Shown piece after piece: positions 18,306 to 26,218 of a stretch of 31,348 nucleotides of DNA. Below the pieces are notes generated by a model, which was given only the letters and a program-made list of their open reading frames with translations, had not been told where the DNA came from and made no database searches. The number at the start of each line of letters is the position of its first letter. Positions within the stretch are counted from its first letter, which is position 1. Position numbers and translations under genes: made by a program. The stretch comes from UBA7236 sp044227505 (lineage in GTDB: Bacteria; Bacteroidota; Bacteroidia; Chitinophagales; BACL12). Location: the NCBI GenBank assembly GCA_044227505.1, contig JBGAWP010000046.1, positions 1 to 31,348 of the forward strand, read 5' to 3'.

Positions 18306-19595
18306 ATGAAAGCCACACTTATCCTTATCTTCTGTGTAATCCTTATTAATTTCTGCAACGCACAACCTATTGTTGATCATCGCATTTATCAATCATCCGT
18401 AAAAAGTCAGGAAAACCGAGGAACATGCACCGCATTTGGCCTTTGTGCGGCAATGGAAACTTTTCCCGGATTTCCGTCCGACCTCAGTGAACAATATTTA
18501 TATGCCATGGCGAAATCATACAGTTACAACGATGATTCTGATTACGATGAAGGTGCATTTCTTAAAAATTATATCGACCTGATGCAATATCAGGGCACTT
18601 TGCGTGAAGATCAAGAACCCTATAATCCTGACAAAGTGAAAATTGATACCAACTTATCCAATTTCGAAAACATGAAAAAGGATATTGCCGGAACAAGTCT
18701 GCTTAAATTGTTATCCTTTCAGGATTTCAGTTATAAATTACAACCTGAAATGTATATTTATAAAGAAGGAGCAGCTGCAAGAGATATAAACTACATTAAA
18801 AAAATGTTGGATGATGGGAAAAAAGCAATTGTTATTTCTTATTCCCTGAATGGTGATTACTGGAGTGCAAATTCCGGTGCGGAAACAGATAAAATAGACC
18901 CCAATGATTTTTTGGTATACTATGATAACGATAGGGAATATAGTTTTAATGCTGCTGTTTCTATTTTCGGTGATGACGTGTTTGCAGAAAACTCGGAAAT
19001 ATATTATACCGATACCATTTACAAATTAAATGGTGGACATGCCGTTAGTATTGTTGGTTACGATGCGGATGGATTTTTAGTTAAAAATTCGTGGGATGAT
19101 GACTGGGGTGATGAAGGATATTTCTGGATCAGTTTTAATTACCACAAACTTTATGCGCACGAATTAATGATACCAATATTAGGAAAAGTGTATGTTGATC
19201 CATCAGTAAATGACCTGGGCGGATGGACTAGTGATCAATTTTATATTAAAAGTCTTCCGCATGTTTATGATTCTGAACCATTAAATATGCACACGAAATC
19301 TATTTCTTTAAGCGTAGTATACCATGGCAATTCACAAATGCCCCGGTTCACAGAAATAGAATATCAGGTGTATGACTCCAATAATAAATTAATTGATACC
19401 TACTATGGAGGAACACATGGCATATTTGATGGCAGGGAGACCGGTTACGAAACTTATATTTTGCAAAAATCGAATGATTCTTTTCCTTCAGCACATAAAA
19501 TAGTTGCAAATTTCACAACGGAGAGCGGCAAGTCATTTACAAACACCTATTATAATATTACTGCTGTGAATAAAGAATATGCACCGGCAAAATAA
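18306..19595 (+). CDS. Secreted papain-like (C1 family) cysteine peptidase
   Basis: A 429-residue exported protein with a signal peptide of about 20 residues (cut near CNAQ). The papain-fold active-site elements are present: oxyanion Gln35 and nucleophile Cys41 in QENRGTCTAFGLCAAMET, His245 in NGGHAVSIVGYD, and Asn261 in VKNSWDDDWGDEGYFWIS. The usual Trp after the catalytic Cys is replaced by Thr. There is no inhibitory pro-region between signal peptide and enzyme. After the catalytic domain (about 25-285) comes a beta-rich extension of about 140 residues without a T9SS sorting domain, so the product is probably periplasmic. A TAATTTCG box (18288-18295, one mismatch) lies before the start. 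The gene 12 bp downstream of its stop is probably co-transcribed. The substrate is unknown. Confidence 0.9.
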   Translation: MKATLILIFCVILINFCNAQPIVDHRIYQSSVKSQENRGTCTAFGLCAAMETFPGFPSDLSEQYLYAMAKSYSYNDDSDYDEGAFLKNYIDLMQYQGTLREDQEPYNPDKVKIDTNLSNFENMKKDIAGTSLLKLLSFQDFSYKLQPEMYIYKEGAAARDINYIKKMLDDGKKAIVISYSLNGDYWSANSGAETDKIDPNDFLVYYDNDREYSFNAAVSIFGDDVFAENSEIYYTDTIYKLNGGHAVSIVGYDADGFLVKNSWDDDWGDEGYFWISFNYHKLYAHELMIPILGKVYVDPSVNDLGGWTSDQFYIKSLPHVYDSEPLNMHTKSISLSVVYHGNSQMPRFTEIEYQVYDSNNKLIDTYYGGTHGIFDGRETGYETYILQKSNDSFPSAHKIVANFTTESGKSFTNTYYNITAVNKEYAPAK

Positions 19596-19640
19596 TAATT
19601 TCCGGTTATGGAATATCCAATAAATAGGCACCTGACAGGA

Positions 19641-20474
19641 ATGAAGTTTTATATAACATTAGGGTTTATATTAATTTACAATTACCTACCGGCCCAGGAT
19701 TTTTCTCCCTTCAACAGAGGTTATGTTCCAATTGACAGTATTGCAAAAATGAACCTAAAATCAGAAAATATTTATCATTATTATTGGACCGATACTCTTA
19801 AAACTGTTGAGCAAATTACAAATATTTACGACACTGCGGGTAATTGTATCCGGCAAACATATTTATATCCAAATATTAAAGAAAGTACCGTGATGGTGCG
19901 AAACTTTGACTCAAAAAACAGAATGACAGAGGATAGCAGATATTATTATCCTGATATTCCCATCTCCAAAAACATGTATACTTTTAATGATGATACATTT
20001 CCGCATAAAATGGAGATCATGGGATATATGTATTCGAATGGAGTTTTAGACAATTTCTCCAAACATATTTCATTATATAATGATGATGGACATTTACTCG
20101 ATTATAAAATTTACGACCGCATCGGAAAAATGGTCAAACATGAAAAATACATTATTGGAACGGATGGCATAAGAACAGGTACTATAAGCTTCAGCAATAA
20201 TGACGATGATTCTATTTTTATCTATCCGGAAGAAGATTATGGATTACCTTTTAATAACCCAATTTCTGACTATAATTCCTTGGTGAGATCAGACACCACC
20301 AAATATACATTAAAGGACGGATCCGTAATGCTATATATTTATGAGTCTAATTTACAGGTGAACATTGACCCTGATCTTGTTGAAATAAAAATTTATAATG
20401 AAAAAGGATTGATTCGTGAAATCAGAAAAATAAATCAATATATCACGAAGTATGAATATGTTTTTTGGAAGTAG
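19641..20474 (+). CDS. Secreted protein of unknown function
   Basis: An upstream ATG at 19608 would give 288 residues, but the Met at 19641 begins a compact signal peptide (MKFYITLGFILIYNYLPAQ), so I choose 277 residues from there. The mature part is beta-rich and repetitive, with recurring Y-x-x-x-G-x-hydrophobic units (NIYDTAGNCIRQTY, SLYNDDGHLLDYKIYD, KIYNEKGLIREIRK), recalling the YD-type or RHS-like strand repeats seen in many exported Bacteroidota proteins. There is no sorting domain, so the product is probably periplasmic or outer-membrane. It follows the papain-like peptidase by a few tens of bases and is likely in the same operon; a partner or substrate relationship is possible but unproven. 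A purine-rich minisatellite starts at its stop codon. Confidence 0.75.
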   Translation: MKFYITLGFILIYNYLPAQDFSPFNRGYVPIDSIAKMNLKSENIYHYYWTDTLKTVEQITNIYDTAGNCIRQTYLYPNIKESTVMVRNFDSKNRMTEDSRYYYPDIPISKNMYTFNDDTFPHKMEIMGYMYSNGVLDNFSKHISLYNDDGHLLDYKIYDRIGKMVKHEKYIIGTDGIRTGTISFSNNDDDSIFIYPEEDYGLPFNNPISDYNSLVRSDTTKYTLKDGSVMLYIYESNLQVNIDPDLVEIKIYNEKGLIREIRKINQYITKYEYVFWK

Positions 20475-20575
20475 GACAAAGGACACAGGACAAAGGACAC
20501 AGGACATAGGAAACAGGACATAGGAAACAGGACATAGGACTGGACAAAGGACATGGGAAAAGGATAAAGGACTTT
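20473..20575. repeat. Purine-rich AGGACA minisatellite
   Basis: Two tandem copies of AGGACAAAGGACAC (20473-20500), two of AGGACATAGGAAAC (20501-20528), then decayed copies to about 20575. The strand is almost purely A and G plus single C. It starts at the stop codon of the preceding gene. No terminator hairpin was found here. The rest of the gap to 20762 turns pyrimidine-rich and holds CGAATCTT repeats and a palindrome. Confidence 0.85.
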
Positions 20576-20705
20576 GAATTGATTTTAAGTTGGAAATATT
20601 ATTGCAGATGTAAGTAATATTTCAGATTGAAATTTTTAATTTGAGTAGGAATCCCCTTTTTAATCCTTACACTCCTTCCTTCATTAGACCCTTAGAACCT
20701 TTCCC

Positions 20706-20725
20706 CCTGCCTGCCGGCAGGCAGG
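20706..20725. repeat. 20-bp perfect palindrome CCTGCCTGCCGGCAGGCAGG
   Basis: The sequence equals its own reverse complement over all 20 bases. It is very GC-rich in an AT-rich setting, and a diverged relative with the same left arm lies at 31239-31275. It lies 38 bp past the stop of rhlE, but has no T run, so it is a poor terminator. Probably a dispersed intergenic repeat. Confidence 0.8.
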
Positions 20726-20762
20726 TTCGAATCTTCAAATCTTCTCCCTTCGAATCTTTAAT

Positions 20763-21974
20763 CTACCTTCTAAAATTCCTTTTCTTCTGAAACCCGCCAC
20801 CACCTCTTGGTCTTTCCCGGTGAGCAGATGGATTATATTCCGGAACGGGTCCTAATTCTTTTGGTACTTCCAGTCTGTTTATTTCGCTGCCAATTAATTC
20901 TTCAATGCGTTTTAATTTGTGTTGATCTGCAGTATTTACAAATGTAATTGCCTCGCCTTTTGATTCTGCGCGTGCTGTTCTTCCTACGCGATGAATATAA
21001 TCTTCCGCATCTCCCGGAACATCATAATTAATTACAATTCCAATGGAATCAACATCAATTCCTCTGGATAAAATATCTGTTGCAACTAAAATTCTTAATT
21101 CACGATTGCTAAAACTTCGCAATACTGCTTTTCGTTGAGGTTGCTCGAGATCCGAATGAATAGCGGAGGCATTAAATCGCAGTTGTTTGAGTTCCATTTC
21201 CAGCCTCTTTACTTTTTCTTTTGTAGAGGAAAAAATAAGTATGCTTTTTGCATCCTTTGTTTTAAGTATCAATTTTAGCAGTGGAATCTTTTGTGTTTCA
21301 TTTAAAATATAAACACCTTGCGAAACACCTTCAGCAGGTTTAGAAAGTGAAATATTTATTTGTTCAGGGTCTTTGAGTAATTTTTTTGCGATGCTCCTTA
21401 TTTTGGGTGGCATCGTTGCAGAGAACATGAGCGTTTGTCGTTGCTCAGGCAAAAAAGAAATAATACGATTGATATCATCACTAAAGCCCATATCCAACAT
21501 TCTGTCAGCTTCATCCAAAATCAGATGTTGTAATGTATCAAATTTCAAATATCCCTGATTGATATGCGACAATAATCTACCGGGCGTTCCTACAATAATA
21601 TCCACACCTTCTTTAAACGACTTTTTTTCCTGTTCGAACATTATACCGTCGTTGCCACCATAAACCGCCATTGCACTAATATTGGTAAAGTATGCGAATC
21701 CGCGAATAGCCTCGTCGATCTGAACCGCCAGTTCTCTGGTTGGAACAATTATGAGGGTGTTTATAGAACCATGTCCCTTTTTGATGATATTATTTAACAC
21801 CGGAAGCAGATACGCCGCAGTTTTACCTGTACCTGTCTGTGCACAAGCTATGATGTCTTTTTTATTGAGGATTATTGGAATTGCTTGTTCCTGAATAGGC
21901 GTAGGTGACTTAAATCCCATCGATAATAAACCGTCGGTAAGCTCGTTTTCAAAATTAAAATCTGTAAATTGCAT
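20763..21974 (-). CDS. rhlE: DEAD-box ATP-dependent RNA helicase, RhlE type
   Basis: A 403-residue helicase that unwinds RNA duplexes using ATP, acting in ribosome assembly, RNA decay or cold adaptation. The motifs are complete: Q motif (F6, TPIQEQAIP 25-33), Walker A AQTGTGKT (45-52), PTRELA (78-83), TPGRL (130-134), DEAD (154-157), SAT (185-187), RGID (304-307) and HRVGRTAR (328-335). A short basic Gly/Arg tail (RERPRGGGGFQKKRNFRR) suits RNA binding and the RhlE branch. The length is normal for the group. It is a single gene, divergent from the serine hydrolase at 22091. The exact -7 box TACCTTTG ends only 5 nt before the ATG, so the transcript may have little or no leader. Confidence 0.96.
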   Translation of the reverse strand: MQFTDFNFENELTDGLLSMGFKSPTPIQEQAIPIILNKKDIIACAQTGTGKTAAYLLPVLNNIIKKGHGSINTLIIVPTRELAVQIDEAIRGFAYFTNISAMAVYGGNDGIMFEQEKKSFKEGVDIIVGTPGRLLSHINQGYLKFDTLQHLILDEADRMLDMGFSDDINRIISFLPEQRQTLMFSATMPPKIRSIAKKLLKDPEQINISLSKPAEGVSQGVYILNETQKIPLLKLILKTKDAKSILIFSSTKEKVKRLEMELKQLRFNASAIHSDLEQPQRKAVLRSFSNRELRILVATDILSRGIDVDSIGIVINYDVPGDAEDYIHRVGRTARAESKGEAITFVNTADQHKLKRIEELIGSEINRLEVPKELGPVPEYNPSAHRERPRGGGGFQKKRNFRR

Positions 21975-21979
21975 TATTG

Positions 21980-21987
21980 CAAAGGTA
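21980..21987 (-). promoter_or_regulatory. TAnnTTTG box abutting the rhlE start
   Basis: TACCTTTG on the minus strand ends 5 nt before the ATG at 21974. If it is the -7 element, transcription starts at or next to the A of the ATG. No TTG lies at the usual -33 spacing (only TTTCG). Confidence 0.45.
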
Positions 21988-22074
21988 ATATATTAAAACT
22001 TAAGCCCGAAATCTGCGAAAATTGAAGACTATTAACCAAACAAGTTAAACTAATATAAACCACTAATTTTTATC

Positions 22075-22082
22075 TATATTTG
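22075..22082 (+). promoter_or_regulatory. TAnnTTTG box upstream of the serine hydrolase
   Basis: TATATTTG, an exact -7 match, ends 8 nt before the ATG at 22091, implying a very short leader. No TTG at the -33 position is seen. It lies within the 116-bp region shared with the divergent rhlE promoter. Confidence 0.45.
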
Positions 22083-22090
22083 AAATCTCT

Positions 22091-23461
22091 ATGATTAAAA
22101 AAATACTCGTCGTATTCCTTCTTTGTTTATTCGCATCACTATATGCAATAGGTCAAAATAATCAATTTGTAAACAAAACAGATAGTCTGCTTAAATACCT
22201 GCATGAAAACAATCGTTTTTGCGGAACAGTGTTAATTTCCAAAGGGAGTAATATCTTATTTCATAAAACCTTTCCTGCAAATGGAGAAACAGAGGTAAAA
22301 GACCAGTATCGAATTGCGTCCATTACTAAAATGTTTACTGCTGTGCTTATTTACCAACTAGTGGAAGAGAAAAAACTTTCGCTTTCTGATAAATTACAAA
22401 CTTATTATCCTCAAATTCCCAATTCCGAGAAAATAACGATACAACAAATGTTGGCACACCAAAGTGGTATTCCTGATCTTATAAATGATGATGATTTTTC
22501 CTCTATTCAGACAAAAACAATGAAAAGGGAAGATCTCATTCAACTGATGGTCGACTTTGGGTCCGTTTTTAAGCCGGGAGAAAAAACACAATACAGTAAT
22601 TCCAATTATCTTTTATTGGGATTCATTATTGAGGATATTACTAAAATTTCTTACAGTGATAATATTCAATCACGAATAAACAAACCACTTGGTTTAACAC
22701 AAACTTATGTTGAGTCTGCAGCAGAAGCGCAAAGCAGAAAATCGGGATACCAATTTAATGGTGCCGAATGGATAAAAACAAGCGTGGAAACAAATGCTAC
22801 GGTGAGTGCGGCAGCAGGTGCCATGATATCCTCCCCGAATGACCTTAACATTTTTATACAACAGTTGTTTGCATCAAAATTGATTAATAAAGCGCATCTG
22901 GATACCATGTGTAAACTAACAAATAAAACGTATGGACATGGCATTTTTTATACGCCCTTTGAAAAACATATTGGATTTGGTCATACCGGACATATTGATG
23001 AATTCAGAAGTGCAGTTACTTATTTTGAAGAAGATAGTTTATGTATCGTATTATGTTTAAACGGATTAAATTATCCGATGAATGATATTGCACTGGGAGT
23101 ACTCTCCTATTATTTTGAAAGAGATTATAAATTTCCTGCAGCAAGTGCAATTCAGATGGGAGCTGAACAATTAATTCCTTTTGAAGGAATTTACAGATTA
23201 AAACTTTTTCATTTTATTCCCATCACAAAAATTAAAATAGAAAGTGAGAACGGGGTTTTGGTAACTGCAGCGCTTAAAAATTATGAAGCAGAAAAATCAA
23301 TAGCAGAGCCAATCGGGACTAATACTTTTAAAAATTTTCAATATCGCTCCACTTTAACTTTTGAGTATAAAAAAAATGGAAAAGTTAAAGGTTGTTTTTT
23401 TCAACAAGGGAAAAGTAAACTTTATTGTAAAAAGTTGCGACAAGGGGATCCTGTAGCTTAA
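22091..23461 (+). CDS. Secreted serine hydrolase, beta-lactamase/PBP-like fold
   Basis: A 456-residue exported protein (signal peptide about 1-21, cut near AIGQ) of the class C beta-lactamase, D-Ala-D-Ala carboxypeptidase and esterase superfamily. The three active-site motifs are in order: S77-x-x-K80 (SITK), Y168-S-N170 (YSN) and H298-T-G300 (HTG in place of KTG). The HQSGIPDL signature at 123-130 is typical of the family. The catalytic domain covers about 30-345, and a C-terminal beta-rich domain of about 100 residues (LIPFEGIYRLK onwards) resembles the lipocalin-like tail often found in these proteins. HTG in the third motif points to an esterase or peptidase rather than a true beta-lactamase. 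It probably forms an operon with the SET-domain gene 20 bp downstream. Confidence 0.92.
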   Translation: MIKKILVVFLLCLFASLYAIGQNNQFVNKTDSLLKYLHENNRFCGTVLISKGSNILFHKTFPANGETEVKDQYRIASITKMFTAVLIYQLVEEKKLSLSDKLQTYYPQIPNSEKITIQQMLAHQSGIPDLINDDDFSSIQTKTMKREDLIQLMVDFGSVFKPGEKTQYSNSNYLLLGFIIEDITKISYSDNIQSRINKPLGLTQTYVESAAEAQSRKSGYQFNGAEWIKTSVETNATVSAAAGAMISSPNDLNIFIQQLFASKLINKAHLDTMCKLTNKTYGHGIFYTPFEKHIGFGHTGHIDEFRSAVTYFEEDSLCIVLCLNGLNYPMNDIALGVLSYYFERDYKFPAASAIQMGAEQLIPFEGIYRLKLFHFIPITKIKIESENGVLVTAALKNYEAEKSIAEPIGTNTFKNFQYRSTLTFEYKKNGKVKGCFFQQGKSKLYCKKLRQGDPVA

Positions 23462-23481
23462 CAGATTAATAAATCTAAAGA

Positions 23482-23901
23482 ATGGAAATTACATTAAAAA
23501 TTGACGCCGAAGAATCTGATTATTTATATACGCAGGTTTCACAGATAGCAAATGCAGGGCTTGGCCTATACACAGCAATAACAATTCACCGTTATGAAAT
23601 AATTGCGGTTTTTACAGGAGAAACATTAAATTCCAAACAGTCGAAAAAAAGAGCCGATAAAGGAGATAATGCCTACTTTTTAAAATTACCGAATGGCGAT
23701 ATTCTCGATACCAATAATTCAAAATGTTTAGCAGGATTTGCTAACGATGCTCAAGGACCAACTAAGTCTCCATTTAAAAACAATGCTGAGATCGTAATGA
23801 ATGATGAAAATAATATCTGTCTGATGGCAAAGAAAAAAATTGCTGCCGGAGAAGAAATATTCTGCGCTTACGGGAAAAAGTATTGGGCTGATAAAAAATA
23901 A
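23482..23901 (+). CDS. Small SET-domain protein
   Basis: A 139-residue cytoplasmic protein (no signal peptide) made up of a single SET domain, the fold of S-adenosylmethionine-dependent lysine methyltransferases. Visible SET elements are the N-terminal AGLGLYTA strand (25-32), FTGE (44-47), LDTNNSKCLAGFANDA (75-90, FAND in the place of the substrate/cofactor N-H motif), KNNAEI (99-104) and GEEIFCAYG (123-131) with Y130 at the catalytic Tyr position. The canonical N-H pair is N-D here, so catalytic competence is uncertain. No pre-SET or post-SET zinc cysteines are present. It starts 20 bp after the serine hydrolase and is convergent with the propeller gene at 23967. The target protein is unknown. 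Confidence 0.85.
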   Translation: MEITLKIDAEESDYLYTQVSQIANAGLGLYTAITIHRYEIIAVFTGETLNSKQSKKRADKGDNAYFLKLPNGDILDTNNSKCLAGFANDAQGPTKSPFKNNAEIVMNDENNICLMAKKKIAAGEEIFCAYGKKYWADKK

Positions 23902-23911
23902 AACGCATTAA

Positions 23912-23947
23912 AACAAAAAACCGGTCAACTAAAAAAGCGACCGGTTT
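23912..23947 (-). terminator. Shared hairpin terminator between convergent genes
   Basis: AAACCGGTC at 23918-23926 pairs with GACCGGTTT at 23939-23947. On the minus strand it is followed by TTTTGTTTT, serving the propeller gene; it may also slow plus-strand readthrough from the SET gene. Confidence 0.8.
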
Positions 23948-23966
23948 CTGATTGAGGAGCAATCCT

Positions 23967-26072
23967 TTATTTAGCGATACAAAATCTTGCTGAATAACTT
24001 TGAACATTATCCAAGGAAATCACCTTAAGTAAATAGATACCATTTGAAAGGTCACTGATATCAATAGTATTGTTATAATTTATTGTATTTGATACTATAC
24101 TGCCATTCACATTAATGATCTGCACGTTACAGTTTTCTAAACCTGCAGTTTCAATATTGATATGATCCGTTGTTGGATTTGGATACAATTTAATATTTTC
24201 ATTATCTATTGTAATAATAGAAACAGGTTCGGTTTCAGTGCGTAAAACACTTATTCCGGCATCGTTCAGAGCCATCCAAATATTAAACTCTTCATCTACT
24301 ACCAAATAATTAAGTGCGTTCGAGATCATTGAAGCATCTTCCGATGTATTAAAATATTCCCATGATCCATCATTGGTATCATAACTGTGGAAACCTTCTG
24401 TTCCATCTGTCAATCCAAAATACACCTTTGTTCCCTGAAATGCGAACTCAATTATAAAATCACCGTCATTTCCAACATTATAATCAGTCCAGGTTATACC
24501 ATCATACATATATACTTTATTGTTATTTGCACCGAACCATACATTACCTGAAGGATCGCATGCTATTTCCTGTATGCTGGATCCCCCTGCCATTGCAGCA
24601 ACATCGGTGCTATTGATAATATCTTCTGTTACAAAATCATATTTTACTATCCCGTTAATTCTTCCAAGCCATAACAAATCTCTTGTCTCATCATAATCGA
24701 CACTTAAAAACCAGGAAGAAACAGCATAAGTTGCTATTAATAATTCCGTAATACCACCCTCTGATTTAAATAAGCCTTCATCATTAACAAAATAAACAAC
24801 TCCATCTTCAGTAACATCATAATCATAGATATAGATAGAACTATATCCATCTGCATAAGGAATATGCGTCCAGCTAACACCATCGTAATATTCAATTAAA
24901 TTGCCATAATCAATCGTATATAACATATTATTCGCATATTTCAGATCGTAGGCACCATAAACTGAGGGGGCATCAAGATAAAAATCCCAATTATTAGTGA
25001 TTTCATTGTAAGTATAAATTTTAGATGCCGAGGTCATCAAAATTTCACCTTCATCATTCATTGTCAATCCCTGAATATTATTAGAGGTGAAATTAAATTC
25101 TTTGGTATCGAACTCTTCCATTCCTGATGTGTTGGCTTTTATCAGGGAAGGTGTGTTGAGATACGCGTACTCGTTCAAATAAAAATCAGCACCATCAGTA
25201 AATAATAATTTTTCAAATTGATAAGTATCAACAGTTTCTTCAAGCACCCATATAAGTCCTTCCAACTTATAAATTGCAGCATTATCAACAAAACAGTATA
25301 TTTCATCATCTGCACCTCTTACAATATTATTTACAATAGTAAACTCGGGTAATCCATCCATTGCAGATGCATAAGTTCCATCTTTAAATTGAAATTCAAG
25401 AAATCCGAAATTATTTATGAGATAGGTATTGTCATCAACACCATACAATCGTACCGTTGTTGGAGAGCAGCCCAATACTACCGGACTATCTGAATTTGGA
25501 AATGAATCAATTGGAGTATTCGTTACTGCATCTATCACAAGACAATTTGTACCAGTAAATATTAAAACGTGGTTTTCAGGTGTGATATCAAAATCCCAAG
25601 CGTTTAGATCCCAACCAATTCCTTCTATCGAGTTTACAAATGTATATTCGTGTGTAGTGCAATCAAATTTATATAAACCGCCATCTGTTTGCAGCCACAA
25701 ATTCCCTGTCATGTCAAATTTCATGCGATATAGTTGAAAAGCAGCGGGGAAATCGTAAGTGATCCAATTTTCTCCATCCCATTCTACAACTCCGGCATCG
25801 TACGTCCCAACCCATATAACACTTGTTGCTGCATTAACAGCTACCTGTTCCACCGAAGAGGATGGCAAACCATCAGCACTCATTTTATGATAGGTCTTTT
25901 CGCCGGTTGTTGTGTTAAAGTCAATAACACCACCTTTACAACTGGTCCAGATATGATCGCCCATGGGTTCAGCATCCGTTATGGAAGTTATGTTGCTGTA
26001 GTTTTCCCAGTTCTGAGCAAAACCCACTGTTTGAGCAGATAGAAAGGTAAAAATGTAGAATAATTTTTTCAT
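23967..26072 (-). CDS. T9SS-secreted beta-propeller protein
   Basis: A 701-residue secreted protein with a signal peptide (about 1-19, cut after GFAQ). Residues about 20-620 are repeated blade units with the signatures of two-component-regulator-type propellers: IWVGTYDAGVVEWDGENWITYD, LWLQTDGGLYKFD, LWLGRINGIVKYD and VWFGANNNKVYMYDG. Length and repeat count suggest one large or two propellers. A T9SS type A sorting domain begins near 629 (YPNPTTDHI) and ends in RFCIAK. There is no kinase or DNA-binding domain, so it is a stand-alone sensor-like or binding protein on the surface. It is head-to-head with helical-repeat paralogue C (145 bp apart). The ligand is unknown. Confidence 0.88.
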   Translation of the reverse strand: MKKLFYIFTFLSAQTVGFAQNWENYSNITSITDAEPMGDHIWTSCKGGVIDFNTTTGEKTYHKMSADGLPSSSVEQVAVNAATSVIWVGTYDAGVVEWDGENWITYDFPAAFQLYRMKFDMTGNLWLQTDGGLYKFDCTTHEYTFVNSIEGIGWDLNAWDFDITPENHVLIFTGTNCLVIDAVTNTPIDSFPNSDSPVVLGCSPTTVRLYGVDDNTYLINNFGFLEFQFKDGTYASAMDGLPEFTIVNNIVRGADDEIYCFVDNAAIYKLEGLIWVLEETVDTYQFEKLLFTDGADFYLNEYAYLNTPSLIKANTSGMEEFDTKEFNFTSNNIQGLTMNDEGEILMTSASKIYTYNEITNNWDFYLDAPSVYGAYDLKYANNMLYTIDYGNLIEYYDGVSWTHIPYADGYSSIYIYDYDVTEDGVVYFVNDEGLFKSEGGITELLIATYAVSSWFLSVDYDETRDLLWLGRINGIVKYDFVTEDIINSTDVAAMAGGSSIQEIACDPSGNVWFGANNNKVYMYDGITWTDYNVGNDGDFIIEFAFQGTKVYFGLTDGTEGFHSYDTNDGSWEYFNTSEDASMISNALNYLVVDEEFNIWMALNDAGISVLRTETEPVSIITIDNENIKLYPNPTTDHINIETAGLENCNVQIINVNGSIVSNTINYNNTIDISDLSNGIYLLKVISLDNVQSYSARFCIAK

Positions 26073-26085
26073 AGTATTTTATTTT

Positions 26086-26115
26086 CAAAGGCAAATTTCA
26101 GGTCAAATATTTCAA
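26086..26115 (-). promoter_or_regulatory. Weak promoter match for the propeller gene
   Basis: On the minus strand TTG (26115-26113), 19 bp, then TGCCTTTG (26093-26086), one mismatch from TAnnTTTG, 13 nt before the ATG. The spacing is right but the box is imperfect. Confidence 0.3.
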
Positions 26116-26140
26116 TAATCAAATCATTAAATGGTCATAA

Positions 26141-26218
26141 ATTAAAGGTCTAATTGGCTAATAACTCATTTTTTATAAATATTAATGCTATTTTTACACA
26201 CTTTATATTAAAGGTCTA
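26141..26218 (+). repeat. 12-bp direct repeat ATTAAAGGTCTA flanking the intergenic region
   Basis: The words at 26141-26152 and 26207-26218 are identical. The second ends on the A of the ATG of helical-repeat paralogue C. The copies are 66 bp apart start to start. They could be operator half-sites, or chance in AT-rich DNA. Confidence 0.45.

Noticed and set aside
20706..20725. Palindrome as the terminator of rhlE
   Set aside because: No loop and no adjacent T run on the minus strand; better explained as a dispersed repeat.
22091..23461. Antibiotic-resistance class C beta-lactamase
   Set aside because: The third motif is HTG rather than KTG and there is a lipocalin-like tail; this fits the broad serine hydrolase/esterase group better.
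25429..26042. Two 102-residue plus-strand frames
   Set aside because: Antisense to the propeller gene, with no signal, motif or promoter.
23967..26072. Hybrid two-component sensor
   Set aside because: Propeller signatures are present, but there is no membrane helix, histidine kinase or response-regulator domain, and the protein ends in a T9SS sorting domain.
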